Shown: one piece after another, positions 1-8,286 of the stretch
How positions within the stretch are numbered: position 1 is the first letter of the stretch
How the letters are laid out: every line of letters starts with the position of its first letter
From: Streptomyces griseoflavus
Lineage (GTDB): Bacteria; Actinomycetota; Actinomycetes; Streptomycetales; Streptomycetaceae
Assembly: GCF_014649995.1 (NCBI RefSeq)
Contig: NZ_BMUC01000009.1
Span: 70,899 to 134,898, forward strand
DNA: 64,000 nt
Direction: 5' to 3'
The notes under the pieces: generated by a model
Databases searched by the model: none
What the model was told of the DNA's origin: nothing
Seen by the model: the letters and a program-made list of their open reading frames with translations, nothing else
Program-made: the position numbers and the translations under genes

Positions 1-161
1 CCCTCCTGGTAGTTGGGCTCGACGAGCAGCACCCGGCCCTCCCGGTCCCGGAAGAGGGCGGCGGCGCCGGCGAGGACACGGGGGAGTGAGGCGATATAGG
101 CGTCGTGGTCCTGAGCGCCTGGAGTGTCCTGAGCGCCCTGAGTGTCCTGGATGGTGGTCAT
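1..161 (-). CDS. Nudix hydrolase, N-terminal part only (cut by window edge)
   Basis: An ATG at 161 opens a minus-strand frame that runs off the left edge, giving 53 residues. After a Gln/Asp-rich leader it reads RVLAGAAALFRDREGRVLLV followed by EPNYQEG, which is the first beta-strand region typical of Nudix (NUDT) pyrophosphohydrolases. The GX5EX7REUXEEXGU box would lie beyond the edge, so the substrate cannot be guessed. The leader holds a small in-frame duplication (QDTQGAQDTPGAQD, about 109-152) caused by a near 21-bp direct repeat. The family call rests on the N-terminus alone. Confidence 0.7.
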   Translation of the reverse strand, partial: MTTIQDTQGAQDTPGAQDHDAYIASLPRVLAGAAALFRDREGRVLLVEPNYQE

Positions 162-298
162 GCGGGGAAGGGTAGTGGCGGCGCCGGACCTCCTCGCGGG
201 AACGGCGGACCGGTTCACCGGGCGCACCACAGCACACGCCGTCCCACGACCGGCACGGGCGGCGCACGCGCCGGGGGCACGGGCGCCCGCCCCGTCGG

Positions 299-1381
299 TC
301 AGACCTCCGCCCGCGCCAGCCGCAGCGTCCGTTCGGCCAGCGCGCTGACGCGTACCCCGTCGAAGCCGAAGACGGCGCTGCGGACCGTGTCCTGGAGGGG
401 GTCCTTCCAGCGGGCCGGGATCGCCGGGGCACCGCACATCACGCCGGCGACGGAGCCCGCCGTCGCCCCGTTGGAGTCGGTGTCCAGGCCGCCGCGCACC
501 GTCAGGGCGACGGTGCGGGTGAAGTCGCCGTCGCCGTACAGCAGACCGGCGGTCAGCACGGCCGCGTTCGGGACCGTGTGGATCCAGCCGAGGCCGGACG
601 TCTCCTCCTCCAGCGTGGCGAGCGTGTCCTCCCAGGCCAGCCCCGCCCCGTGCAGCGAGGCCACCCGGCGCACGGTGCGGGCGAGGCGGCTGCCCGCCGG
701 GATCACCGCCAGTGCCTCGTCCAGCGCGTGCCGCACCGTGGGCGCCGTGAACGCCGCCGCGATCAGCGCCGCCGCCCACATCGCGCCGTACACACCGTTG
801 CCGGTGTGGGACAGCACCGCGTCCCTGCGCGCCAGCGAGGCGGCGCGGCGGGGGGCGCCCGGCGAGGTCCAGCCGTGGACGTCGGCCCGGATGAGGGCGC
901 CGATCCACTCCTGGTACGGGTTGTCGTACGTGGCCGTCAGCGGGGGCTTCAGCCCGTTCGCGAGGTTCCGGTACGCCGCCCGTTCCGCCGTGAACGTCTG
1001 CAGGTACGGCAGCCGCAGCAGCCACAGGTCCCCCACCTGCTCGGTGCTGAACGCGAACCCGTGGGTCTCCAGCAGGTGCAGACCGAGGATCGCGTAGTCG
1101 ATGTCGTCGTCCCGGCAGCTGCCCCGGACACGGCCGCGGACGCAGGCCCGCCACTCGGGGCGCAGGTCCCGCGCCTCGCTCTCGGACGGCGGCTCGGGCA
1201 GGTAATCGGTGAGGGGGAGGGCGTCGGCACGACGCAGGTAGCGGTCGATGCGTTCCCGCGTCCACACCTCGCCCTGCTCGACCGGCTTGCCGAGCATGTT
1301 GCCCGCGATCCGGCCCAGCCAGCCTCCCAGGACGCGGTCGGCGAGTCCTGACTCCGTGCGCACAGCGGTCGTCGCGGTCAT
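299..1381 (-). CDS. ADP-ribosylglycohydrolase family protein
   Basis: A 360-residue DraG/ARH-type protein. These enzymes remove ADP-ribose from proteins or small molecules using two metal ions. The N-terminal metal motif is DDDIDYAILG (residues about 91-100) and the C-terminal metal motif is GGLDTDSNGATAG (about 297-309); both acidic clusters are present, so it should be active. I chose the ATG at 1381 because the family starts with the 'ADRVLGGWLGRIAGNMLGKP' block about 15 residues later; the 65 codons upstream do not look coding. No Shine-Dalgarno is obvious before 1381, so the message may be leaderless. A 137-bp gap separates it from the Nudix gene, and it diverges from the glycerate kinase. 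The substrate is unknown. Confidence 0.88.
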   Translation of the reverse strand: MTATTAVRTESGLADRVLGGWLGRIAGNMLGKPVEQGEVWTRERIDRYLRRADALPLTDYLPEPPSESEARDLRPEWRACVRGRVRGSCRDDDIDYAILGLHLLETHGFAFSTEQVGDLWLLRLPYLQTFTAERAAYRNLANGLKPPLTATYDNPYQEWIGALIRADVHGWTSPGAPRRAASLARRDAVLSHTGNGVYGAMWAAALIAAAFTAPTVRHALDEALAVIPAGSRLARTVRRVASLHGAGLAWEDTLATLEEETSGLGWIHTVPNAAVLTAGLLYGDGDFTRTVALTVRGGLDTDSNGATAGSVAGVMCGAPAIPARWKDPLQDTVRSAVFGFDGVRVSALAERTLRLARAEV

Positions 1382-1527
1382 GCAACCGGTGTACCCGATT
1401 CCGCGCGGTCCGCTCCGGTCCACGGGCTGGTCAGGGCATGGCGGCGGCCCGTTCCCGCCGGTTAGGGTCACAGCGGAGCGACGGGCCCCGGCACGGGCGC
1501 GGGGCCCGCGGAGCGAGGGGAACGCAA

Positions 1528-2733
1528 GTGGCGGACGCTGCAGGGAGCGGCACTCGTACGGCGCGGTCGGCACCACGGGTGCTCGTCGCCGCGGACAAGT
1601 TCAAGGGGTCGCTGACGGCCGTCGAGGTCGCCGGCCGGGTGACGGCCGGACTGCGCCGGGTCGTACCGGACCTGGTCGTGGAGGCGCTGCCGGTGGCCGA
1701 CGGCGGCGACGGCACGGTGGCCGCGGCGGTGGCGGCCGGATTCGAGCGGCGCGAGGTACGCGTCACCGGACCCGTCGGGGAGCCGGTGACCGCGGCGTAC
1801 GCGCTGCGGGACGGCACCGCCGTCGTGGAAATGGCGGAGGCCAGCGGGCTGCAGCGGCTGCCGCAGGGTGTGCTCGCGCCGCTCACGGCGTCGACGTACG
1901 GCTCCGGGGAGCTGCTGCGGGCCGCCATGGACGCGGGCGCGCGGACCATCGTGTTCGGAGTGGGCGGCAGCGCCACCACCGACGGCGGTGCGGGCATGCT
2001 GTCGGCGCTGGGGGCACGGTTCCTGACGGCCGGGGGCGAACCGGTGGGGCCGGGAGGCGGAGGGCTGGCCGAGCTGGCGTCCGCCGATCTGTCCGGCCTC
2101 GACCCGCGTCTGGGGTCGGTCGAGTTGGTCCTGGCCAGTGATGTCGACAATCCGCTGACCGGTCCGAAGGGCGCGCCGGCGGTGTACGGCCCGCAGAAGG
2201 GCGCGTCACCGCGGGACGTGGAGGTGCTGGACGCGGCGCTGGCGCACTTCGTGAAGGTGCTGGAGGCCGTCGTCGGGCCGCGGGCGGCCGATCACGCGGC
2301 GTCGCCCGGCGCGGGAGCGGCGGGCGGCATCGGGTTCGGGGCGCTGCTGCTGGGCGCCGCGTTCCGGCCGGGCATCGCCGTCATGCTGGACGTGCTGGGT
2401 TTCGCGCCGGCGCTGGAGCGGGCCGACCTGGTGATCACCGGGGAGGGCTCGCTGGACGAGCAGACCCTGCACGGGAAGGCCCCCGCGGGCGTCGCCGCCG
2501 TGGCCCGCGCCGCCGGCAAGGAGGTCGTCGCGGTGTGCGGACGGCTGGCGCTGCCGCCGGACGTGCTGGGACGGGCGGGCATCCGGCGGGCGTACGCCCT
2601 GACGGACCTCGAGCCGGACGTAGCCCGGTGCATCGCCGACGCGGGACCGATCCTGGAACGCACGGCCGAGCGCATCGCCCTCGACGTCCTCGGCCGGCAC
2701 GGAGCGGGTCCGGCGGCCGCCGGCCGGACCTGA
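1528..2733 (+). CDS. Glycerate 2-kinase (GlxK/GarK type)
   Basis: Phosphorylates D-glycerate to 2-phosphoglycerate, linking glyoxylate/glycerate breakdown to glycolysis. The 401-residue length fits the family. Diagnostic blocks are the N-terminal AADKFKGSLTA, then ADGGDGT, FGVGGSATTDGGAGM in the middle, GPKGAPAVYGPQKGA, and the C-terminal LVITGEGSLDEQTLHGKAP. I chose the GTG at 1528, preceded by GAGGGG at 1515-1520; an upstream in-frame start at 1438 would add 30 residues of Arg-rich, non-family sequence. It stands alone on the plus strand. The ethylmalonyl-CoA genes 7 kb away release glyoxylate, but no operon link is visible. Confidence 0.9.
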   Translation: MADAAGSGTRTARSAPRVLVAADKFKGSLTAVEVAGRVTAGLRRVVPDLVVEALPVADGGDGTVAAAVAAGFERREVRVTGPVGEPVTAAYALRDGTAVVEMAEASGLQRLPQGVLAPLTASTYGSGELLRAAMDAGARTIVFGVGGSATTDGGAGMLSALGARFLTAGGEPVGPGGGGLAELASADLSGLDPRLGSVELVLASDVDNPLTGPKGAPAVYGPQKGASPRDVEVLDAALAHFVKVLEAVVGPRAADHAASPGAGAAGGIGFGALLLGAAFRPGIAVMLDVLGFAPALERADLVITGEGSLDEQTLHGKAPAGVAAVARAAGKEVVAVCGRLALPPDVLGRAGIRRAYALTDLEPDVARCIADAGPILERTAERIALDVLGRHGAGPAAAGRT

Positions 2734-2786
2734 CGCCGCCTCACCAGCCGTTCCGGTCCCGGCCCGAGCCCTCCGCCGGGACCGTG

Positions 2787-2814
2787 TTGCGATCCCCCGC
2801 AGCGGTGGTTTAGT
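2787..2814 (+). promoter_or_regulatory. Possible promoter before the membrane NTPase
   Basis: TTGCGA (2787-2792), 16 bases, then TTTAGT (2809-2814) resembles a housekeeping sigma-70 promoter about 125 bp before the ATG at 2940. It lies in the only AT-richer patch of the 206-bp gap after the glycerate kinase. Pattern match only. Confidence 0.3.
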
Positions 2815-2939
2815 GGAAATGAAGGCTCACGTGCGGGCGGACGTCGGGGGCGTCCTCGCCGGCACGGAGCGGCGTCACCACTGAGATTTCCGCGTTCCGT
2901 GACGTCTCGCCGAAAGGCGCAGCACGGAGGGAACCACGC

Positions 2940-5900
2940 ATGCCCACCAAGGTCATCCGAAACCCGGAGGGCAGGGAACGGCCGCGGGACACCGCCTGGT
3001 ACACGCTCCACCCCAGACGGTGGCTGACGCGCACCGGGCAGGCGGTGGGCAGGCGGTGGCGCTCCGTCAGGACCGGCAGGGAGGCGCGCCGGAGCATCGT
3101 CCCCAACCGCAGCTGGCACCCGTGGCGGGTGTCCCTCGGCAGGCTCCTGCGCGCCTTCGCCTTCCTCGGGACGGCGATGCTGCTCACCTATGTGGCGCTG
3201 GCGGCGTACGACTCCTCCCAGAACGAGAAGTCGTGGTTCCACGGGGTGCGGGGCGCCGCGTGGTTCAACACCTTCGTGACCTTCGTGAGCCCCGTGATGA
3301 CCGGGGCGTTCCTGCTGGCCGTCTTCCTCCTGTTCTGGTACCACAAGGCCAAGAGGCCGCTGATAAGGAAGGCACGCACGCGACCGCACGACCTGGTCCC
3401 CACGGCCGGGACCCTCGTCGACCGGATCGTCGGCCGCCGCGAACTGGCCCAGGTGATGGCCCAGACGCTGCGCAACCGCAAGACACGCAGGCCCTACCTG
3501 CTCGTCGGCGGGGTCGGCGTCGGCAAGACGGCCGTCCTCGTGGAACTCACCCGCATGCTGGCGCAGCAGTCCGCCGTGCCCGTGCCCGTGCGCCTGCGCG
3601 ACATGGACGGGGACGGAGAGCTCGACTTCGAGAAGATGGGACGGCGCCGCTTCGCCGAGGAGGCCGACCAGGGCGTGCTCGCCAGCGGCAACATCGACAA
3701 GGCGTGGCGGCAACTGCGGCTGGACGACAAGGCCGTGATCATCGCCGACGGTCTGGAGGAGGCACTCCTGGACGAGCAGTACCGGGAGGACCGCGACAAC
3801 ATCATCCGGCGGGCGATAGAGCGGGCGGACCGTCAGCACCTGCCCCTGGTCATCGCCTCGCGCCCGCACGCACCGCTGGAGGGCACCAGGGCCGCGATCA
3901 CCGACCTGGAACCGCTCAGCGAGGAGGCGGCCCTGGAGTACCTGGTCCGGGAACCGGGCCAGGGGGACGAACGCCGGCTCGACTGGGTGGTGGAGACCGC
4001 CGAGGTCTCCGACTCGCCCATCTATCTGCGCATCGCCCGGCTGCTGCAACAGCGCGGACTGCTGGAGCACCTGACGCTCCGCAAGGTCGACGGCCACCTG
4101 AACACGCGCAGCAACGACTGCTCGACCATCAGGCTGTGGCTCCTGGACACCTACCGCCGGGCCCTGGAGGACGGCCTCATCTGCGACAAGCTGGTGATGG
4201 ACCGCGAGGAGCGCCGTGAGACGCTCTGGGTCGTCTCGGCACTGGCCTGCCTGGGACTGCTGCAGGACAGCCTGGAGGTGTCGTTCGACGACTTCGTCGG
4301 CGCCCACCTGAACGACCTGCGCGAGCGCCGGGAGACCGGGGAGCGGCCGGCCGGGTCTCCCGCCTGCAACTGGCAGGACGCCGTCCGAGCCGTCGTCTGC
4401 CCGGCCCAGCGCGACGCCCTGTGGGACGTACTGGCCCGGAAGGTCCACGAGTCGTCGTCCTGGGGCAACCCGCTGGACTACCCCACCGAGTGCTACACCG
4501 AGCTGGCGCGCTACGCCGCCAACGGACAGCTCCTCGGGCTGGTGAAGGGCTTCGAGAACAAGGTCCGGTTCCCCCACAGCATCGTCCAGGCCTATCTGGG
4601 GCACCGTCTGCTGACCGAGGTGGAGGACGAACGGTTCGCCGACGTCGTCGAACCGGCCCTGCACGCCCCCGGCCCGTCCCGCGAACTGCTCATCGCCCTG
4701 GTGCTGCTGTCCCGCCACCGGGCGGCGTCCGCCGCCACCCGGCAGGGCGCCGGGCGGACACGACCCGGGCAGCCTCCCCCGGACGGGAACACACCACCGG
4801 GGCCCGCCGAACTGCTCAGCGCGGCCGCCGCGACGCGGCACGACGCGAAGTACTTCGACCTGTACGCCGCGGCTCTGGAGATCGACAGCGTGGACCCGGC
4901 GCCGCTCCAGGACGATCTGGCCCGGGACCTGGACGAACAGTGGGCGAACCTGGAGATCAGGGGCGACCAGCGGACCGTGGAGGACGCGAAACTGGGGCTG
5001 GTGCGGCGCTTCGGCGCCGCGATGCGCGAACGGGACCGCCGGCGGAGGGAGGGCGGCCCGCGCCCGGAGGGGGACACACCGCCGCCGCTCCCTTACGAGC
5101 GGCTGTTCAGGATCGGCACGCACGAGTCGTCCCACGCCGTGCGTACCGCGATCGCGCAGCAGATGGCCGCCGGCGGCGACGCGTCCTTCCAGGCCGTGCG
5201 GCAGTTGTTCCCCCTCGACACCGACCCGGTGCACCAGTACCTGGAGGGGACCCGCGAGGCCAAGCGGAAGCTGAACCGCGACTACACCGCCTGGCTCGCG
5301 GAGGCGGACACCGGCCACGCCGCCGACCCGAGGGCGGTGGAACGCAGGGAGAAGGAACAAGCACGCTTCGTGCGGGAGCACGAGCGGCGCCGCACCACTC
5401 AGTGGCGTCAGTTCGCCCTGCGGGCCTGGCTCGTCCCCATGTACCTCGGTTCCGTCTCCGAGAAGTACCGCGACGAGGCGAAGGAGCGGCTGGACCTCTG
5501 GCTGCGGCACCTGACCACCACCGGCGGGCCCGGCGCCGTGCCGCCGGCCCCGGGCGAGCCGGACCTGCCGCTGTCCATGGAGAACGCCATGGCCCAGGGT
5601 TTCAAGAACGCGGCGAACCGGCGGAGGCGCCATCCGGACGTCTACGAGGAGACCCGGGCCCACCTGACGAAGCAGGCCGAGCGGATGCTGGTCTCCAGCC
5701 GCTCCTGGTACTCGCAGCTCAGTCTGCTCCACGCGCTGTGCCTGTGGGAGCTGCCCGACACCGTCGGGCGCACGGACGCCCCCGCGGCGCCCGCCGCGTC
5801 CGTCGAACCCGTGCGGGCGGTCACCCGCTGGCTGTCGATCGCCGGGACCGCCCGAGCCGGGGAGCGCGACGGACACGGCGCCGGCGGCAGGATGCTCCAC

Positions 5901-6533
5901 CCCTTCGTCGCCGAGGCCGGCGATCTGGTGACCCTGGCGCTGGAGACGGGCCACCCGGAGCAGTTCCTCTGGATCGACGAGCACGGAGCCATCGACAACA
6001 TCGGCTCCACCCCGGCGGACCCGGAGCGCTACCGCAAGCACAACCTGTGGATCGCCCCGTCGTCCGGCTGGACCAGCCTGCACCCACGGGCCCAGCGGCT
6101 TCTCGCCGACGTCCTGATCATGCGCAACCTCACCGAGCGGGAGGGCAACCCGGACGACATCGAGGAGCGCCTGGAGCTCGCGAACAAGAACACCCTTCCG
6201 CCGTGTCTCACCCACGACCGCGGCCCGCTCCACCCGGAGCGGAGCGTGGGCCGGGTCGACCGGGACGAGCCGGGCTCCACCTGCCTGCCGACCTGCACCT
6301 TCCGGCTGTGCCCGTACCCGCCCAAGGCGAGGAGGGCGCAGAAGGAGATCGAGGAGCCCTTCTGCCGGCAGCAGCAGGCCCTGCTGCACAGCCGTCACCG
6401 CTGGCACCTGCCGGCCCTCACCCGGCGCACGGCGCCGTGGGTGGGCATCCCGGTGCGGGAGCTGCACGCCTTCTGGGAGGTGATGGCCCACCGCAAGCGC
6501 AAGACCCCCGCGGAGGACGAGCAGATCCTGTGA
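2940..6533 (+). CDS. Large membrane-anchored P-loop NTPase (NACHT/STAND-like), function unknown
   Basis: 1197 residues. The N-terminus is very basic, followed by two predicted membrane helices (about 69-90 and 114-136). Then comes a P-loop domain with Walker A GGVGVGKTA (190-198), a Walker B-like strand AVIIADGLEE, and a sensor-like LPLVIASRP. Further on, FPHSIVQAYLGHRLL resembles the winged-helix region of NACHT ATPases. The rest is a long helical, Arg/Glu-rich region with no domain I recognise, ending in a cysteine cluster (TCLPTCTFRLC, then FC about 30 residues later) that could bind metal. GGAGG precedes the ATG. The gene uses more AGG/AGA and ATA codons than its neighbours. It is probably an inner-membrane sensor or signalling ATPase with its bulk in the cytoplasm. 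No partner effector gene is adjacent, so a defence role is only a guess. Confidence 0.75.
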   Translation: MPTKVIRNPEGRERPRDTAWYTLHPRRWLTRTGQAVGRRWRSVRTGREARRSIVPNRSWHPWRVSLGRLLRAFAFLGTAMLLTYVALAAYDSSQNEKSWFHGVRGAAWFNTFVTFVSPVMTGAFLLAVFLLFWYHKAKRPLIRKARTRPHDLVPTAGTLVDRIVGRRELAQVMAQTLRNRKTRRPYLLVGGVGVGKTAVLVELTRMLAQQSAVPVPVRLRDMDGDGELDFEKMGRRRFAEEADQGVLASGNIDKAWRQLRLDDKAVIIADGLEEALLDEQYREDRDNIIRRAIERADRQHLPLVIASRPHAPLEGTRAAITDLEPLSEEAALEYLVREPGQGDERRLDWVVETAEVSDSPIYLRIARLLQQRGLLEHLTLRKVDGHLNTRSNDCSTIRLWLLDTYRRALEDGLICDKLVMDREERRETLWVVSALACLGLLQDSLEVSFDDFVGAHLNDLRERRETGERPAGSPACNWQDAVRAVVCPAQRDALWDVLARKVHESSSWGNPLDYPTECYTELARYAANGQLLGLVKGFENKVRFPHSIVQAYLGHRLLTEVEDERFADVVEPALHAPGPSRELLIALVLLSRHRAASAATRQGAGRTRPGQPPPDGNTPPGPAELLSAAAATRHDAKYFDLYAAALEIDSVDPAPLQDDLARDLDEQWANLEIRGDQRTVEDAKLGLVRRFGAAMRERDRRRREGGPRPEGDTPPPLPYERLFRIGTHESSHAVRTAIAQQMAAGGDASFQAVRQLFPLDTDPVHQYLEGTREAKRKLNRDYTAWLAEADTGHAADPRAVERREKEQARFVREHERRRTTQWRQFALRAWLVPMYLGSVSEKYRDEAKERLDLWLRHLTTTGGPGAVPPAPGEPDLPLSMENAMAQGFKNAANRRRRHPDVYEETRAHLTKQAERMLVSSRSWYSQLSLLHALCLWELPDTVGRTDAPAAPAASVEPVRAVTRWLSIAGTARAGERDGHGAGGRMLHPFVAEAGDLVTLALETGHPEQFLWIDEHGAIDNIGSTPADPERYRKHNLWIAPSSGWTSLHPRAQRLLADVLIMRNLTEREGNPDDIEERLELANKNTLPPCLTHDRGPLHPERSVGRVDRDEPGSTCLPTCTFRLCPYPPKARRAQKEIEEPFCRQQQALLHSRHRWHLPALTRRTAPWVGIPVRELHAFWEVMAHRKRKTPAEDEQIL

Positions 6534-6567
6534 GGCGCGGTCACCGAAGGGCGCGCGGCACAAAAAG

Positions 6568-6604
6568 GAGGGGCCCCGGACCCGACCCGGGTCCGGGGCC
6601 CCTC
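6568..6604 (-). terminator. Strong hairpin terminator after pssA
   Basis: A perfect 17-bp inverted repeat (6568-6584 and 6588-6604) with a 3-base loop. Read on the minus strand the stem is followed by CCTTTTTG, a good intrinsic terminator for pssA. It sits between the convergent NTPase and pssA genes and may block transcription both ways, although the plus side has no T-run. Confidence 0.8.
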
Positions 6605-6618
6605 AGGACCGACCGGCG

Positions 6619-7473
6619 TCACGGCAGCTGCGCCGCCCTCGCCTCTCTGCGGTTGTCGCGGAAGTTGTTCACCCGGCGCGCCGTGGCGAACAGCGGGATC
6701 ACCGCGCCCATCACCAGCTGGAGCGCGCAGCCCGTCTGCAGCAGCAGCTGGCCGCTCGGCGCGTCGAACGCCCAGGCCGCCAGCAGCCCCATCGACAGCA
6801 CGATCCAGGAGAGCATGGCCACCGCGAGGCGGCCCCGCGGCTTCGGGTACTCCACCCGGCTCACCATCAGCCAGGCCGTGCCCAGGATCGCCAGCAGCGT
6901 CGCCACGAACGGCAGCTCCAGCAGCACGATGGACACCACCGTCAGCGCTCCGAAGGGTGACGGCATGCCCTGGAAGGTGCCGTCCTTCACCGTGACGCAG
7001 GAGAACCGCGCCAGCCTCAGCACCACCGCCAGCAGCACCACGATCGCCCCGACCGCGGCCACTCTCTGGTGCGCGTCGTCCGCGACCATGCCGTAGACCA
7101 GGACGAAGTAGGCCGGCGCCAGACCGAAGCTGATCAGGTCCGAGAGGTTGTCCAGCTCCGCGCCCATCGGCGAGGAGCGCAGCTTGCGCGCCACCAGGCC
7201 GTCGAAGAGGTCGAAGACCGCCGCGCACAGCATCAGGATCACGGCGGTGGCCGCGCTGTGGCGGGCCATGCCGGTCTCCTGGCTGCCCTGGAGGTGCGGG
7301 ATCAGGATGCCGGTGGTGGTGAAGTACACCGCCATGAAGCCACAGGTGGCGTTGCCCAGGGTGAGGGTGTCCGCTATCGACAGGCGGAGCGAGAGGGGCA
7401 TCTCCTCCTCGTCGTCCGCCTCGTCGGCCTCGGGCACCCAGCCGGCCTGTGTCTCCGGATCAACCACGGTCAA
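6619..7473 (-). CDS. pssA: CDP-diacylglycerol-serine O-phosphatidyltransferase
   Basis: Makes phosphatidylserine from CDP-diacylglycerol and serine in the membrane; Psd then converts it to phosphatidylethanolamine. The CDP-alcohol phosphotransferase signature is complete: DLFDGLVAR, then G, then ELDNLSD, giving the DxxDG-xxAR-G-xxxD-xxxD pattern. Several hydrophobic helices surround it, and an acidic N-terminal tail of about 25 residues precedes. The reading frame begins at TTG (7473), preceded by GGGGTGA; a GTG two codons later is an alternative. It overlaps the end of psd by 14 bp, so the two are translationally coupled with psd first. Confidence 0.92.
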   Translation of the reverse strand: MTVVDPETQAGWVPEADEADDEEEMPLSLRLSIADTLTLGNATCGFMAVYFTTTGILIPHLQGSQETGMARHSAATAVILMLCAAVFDLFDGLVARKLRSSPMGAELDNLSDLISFGLAPAYFVLVYGMVADDAHQRVAAVGAIVVLLAVVLRLARFSCVTVKDGTFQGMPSPFGALTVVSIVLLELPFVATLLAILGTAWLMVSRVEYPKPRGRLAVAMLSWIVLSMGLLAAWAFDAPSGQLLLQTGCALQLVMGAVIPLFATARRVNNFRDNRREARAAQLP

Positions 7474-8116
7474 TGCGAGTCACCCCAGCCACGGTCTTCT
7501 GACCCACTTCGACGTCGACCTCCACGCCCTCGGGCAGGTAGATGTCGACGCGGGAACCGAAGCGGATCAGACCGATGCGCTCGCCCTGCTCGACCTTGGT
7601 GCCCCGGGGCACGTACGGGACGATGCGGCGGGCGACCGCGCCGGCGATCTGGATCATCTCGATGTCGCCGAGCTCGGTGTCGAAGTGCCACACCACGCGC
7701 TCGTTGTTCTCGCTCTCCTTGTTGAAGGCGGGAACGAAGCCACCGGGGATGTGCTCGACGGACGTCACCGTGCCGGCCAGCGGGGCGCGGTTCACGTGGA
7801 CGTTGAGCGGGCTCATGAAGATCGCGACGCGGGTGCGCCCGTCCTTCCACGGCATGATGCTCTGCACCACACCGTCGGCGGGCGAGATGACCCGGCCCTG
7901 GGCGATCTCGCGCTCGGGGTCGCGGAAGAACCACAGCATCCCCGCCGCCAGGGCGGTGGCGGGGACGGCGACGGCCTTCGCGGCACCCGAGCGGCGGGCG
8001 CGGAGCAGACTGACGGCTGCGGTGGCGACGGTCGGCAGGAGCCACGGCGAGGCTCCGCGCGCGAGGCGTACGCCGGCGAGGCTGTCGCGAGGTGCAGAGG
8101 TTTGGCTGTGGGGCAT
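7460..8116 (-). CDS. psd: Phosphatidylserine decarboxylase
   Basis: Decarboxylates phosphatidylserine to phosphatidylethanolamine. The protein is 218 residues, matching the short bacterial class. The self-cleavage site is in LIRFGSRVDIYLP near the C-terminus: the chain breaks between Gly and Ser, and the Ser becomes the pyruvoyl group. ISPADGVV and FMSPLNVHVNRAP are further family blocks. A hydrophobic segment near residues 40-65 should anchor it to the membrane. ATG at 8116 has GAAGG before it; longer upstream starts lack family similarity. First gene of the psd-pssA pair. Confidence 0.93.
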   Translation of the reverse strand: MPHSQTSAPRDSLAGVRLARGASPWLLPTVATAAVSLLRARRSGAAKAVAVPATALAAGMLWFFRDPEREIAQGRVISPADGVVQSIMPWKDGRTRVAIFMSPLNVHVNRAPLAGTVTSVEHIPGGFVPAFNKESENNERVVWHFDTELGDIEMIQIAGAVARRIVPYVPRGTKVEQGERIGLIRFGSRVDIYLPEGVEVDVEVGQKTVAGVTRIDRG

Positions 8117-8238
8117 GGATGACCTTCGTAGCGGATGATGCCGCGCAACTGCGGGGGACGGCGGCTTTCCGGCGATCGTAGCGGCTCCGGGCCGCAACTG
8201 GGTAAGCCAGGCAACCAAGTCGACGCCTGAGGAGTGCA

Positions 8239-8277
8239 TACGGGGTGTGATCCTCTTCTCCAAGAAAACACCCCGTA
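8239..8277 (-). terminator. Hairpin between acyl-CoA dehydrogenase and psd
   Basis: A 10-bp perfect inverted repeat (8239-8248 and 8268-8277) with a 19-base AT-richer loop, in the 170-bp gap after the acyl-CoA dehydrogenase stop and before psd, both minus strand. It probably ends the ethylmalonyl-CoA operon, but without a T-run it could be a regulatory hairpin in the psd leader. Confidence 0.45.
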
Positions 8278-8286
8278 CCCGGACAT

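Noticed and set aside
1438-1527. Longer N-terminus for the glycerate kinase
   Set aside because: The added 30 residues are Arg/Gly-rich and unlike the family, while GTG at 1528 has a good ribosome site.
2292-6563. Very long minus-strand open frame (1423 codons) opposite the NTPase
   Set aside because: It is the mirror of high third-position GC in the plus-strand gene; the protein is Gly/Arg/Val/Leu-rich without domains, whereas the plus frame has membrane helices and a P-loop.
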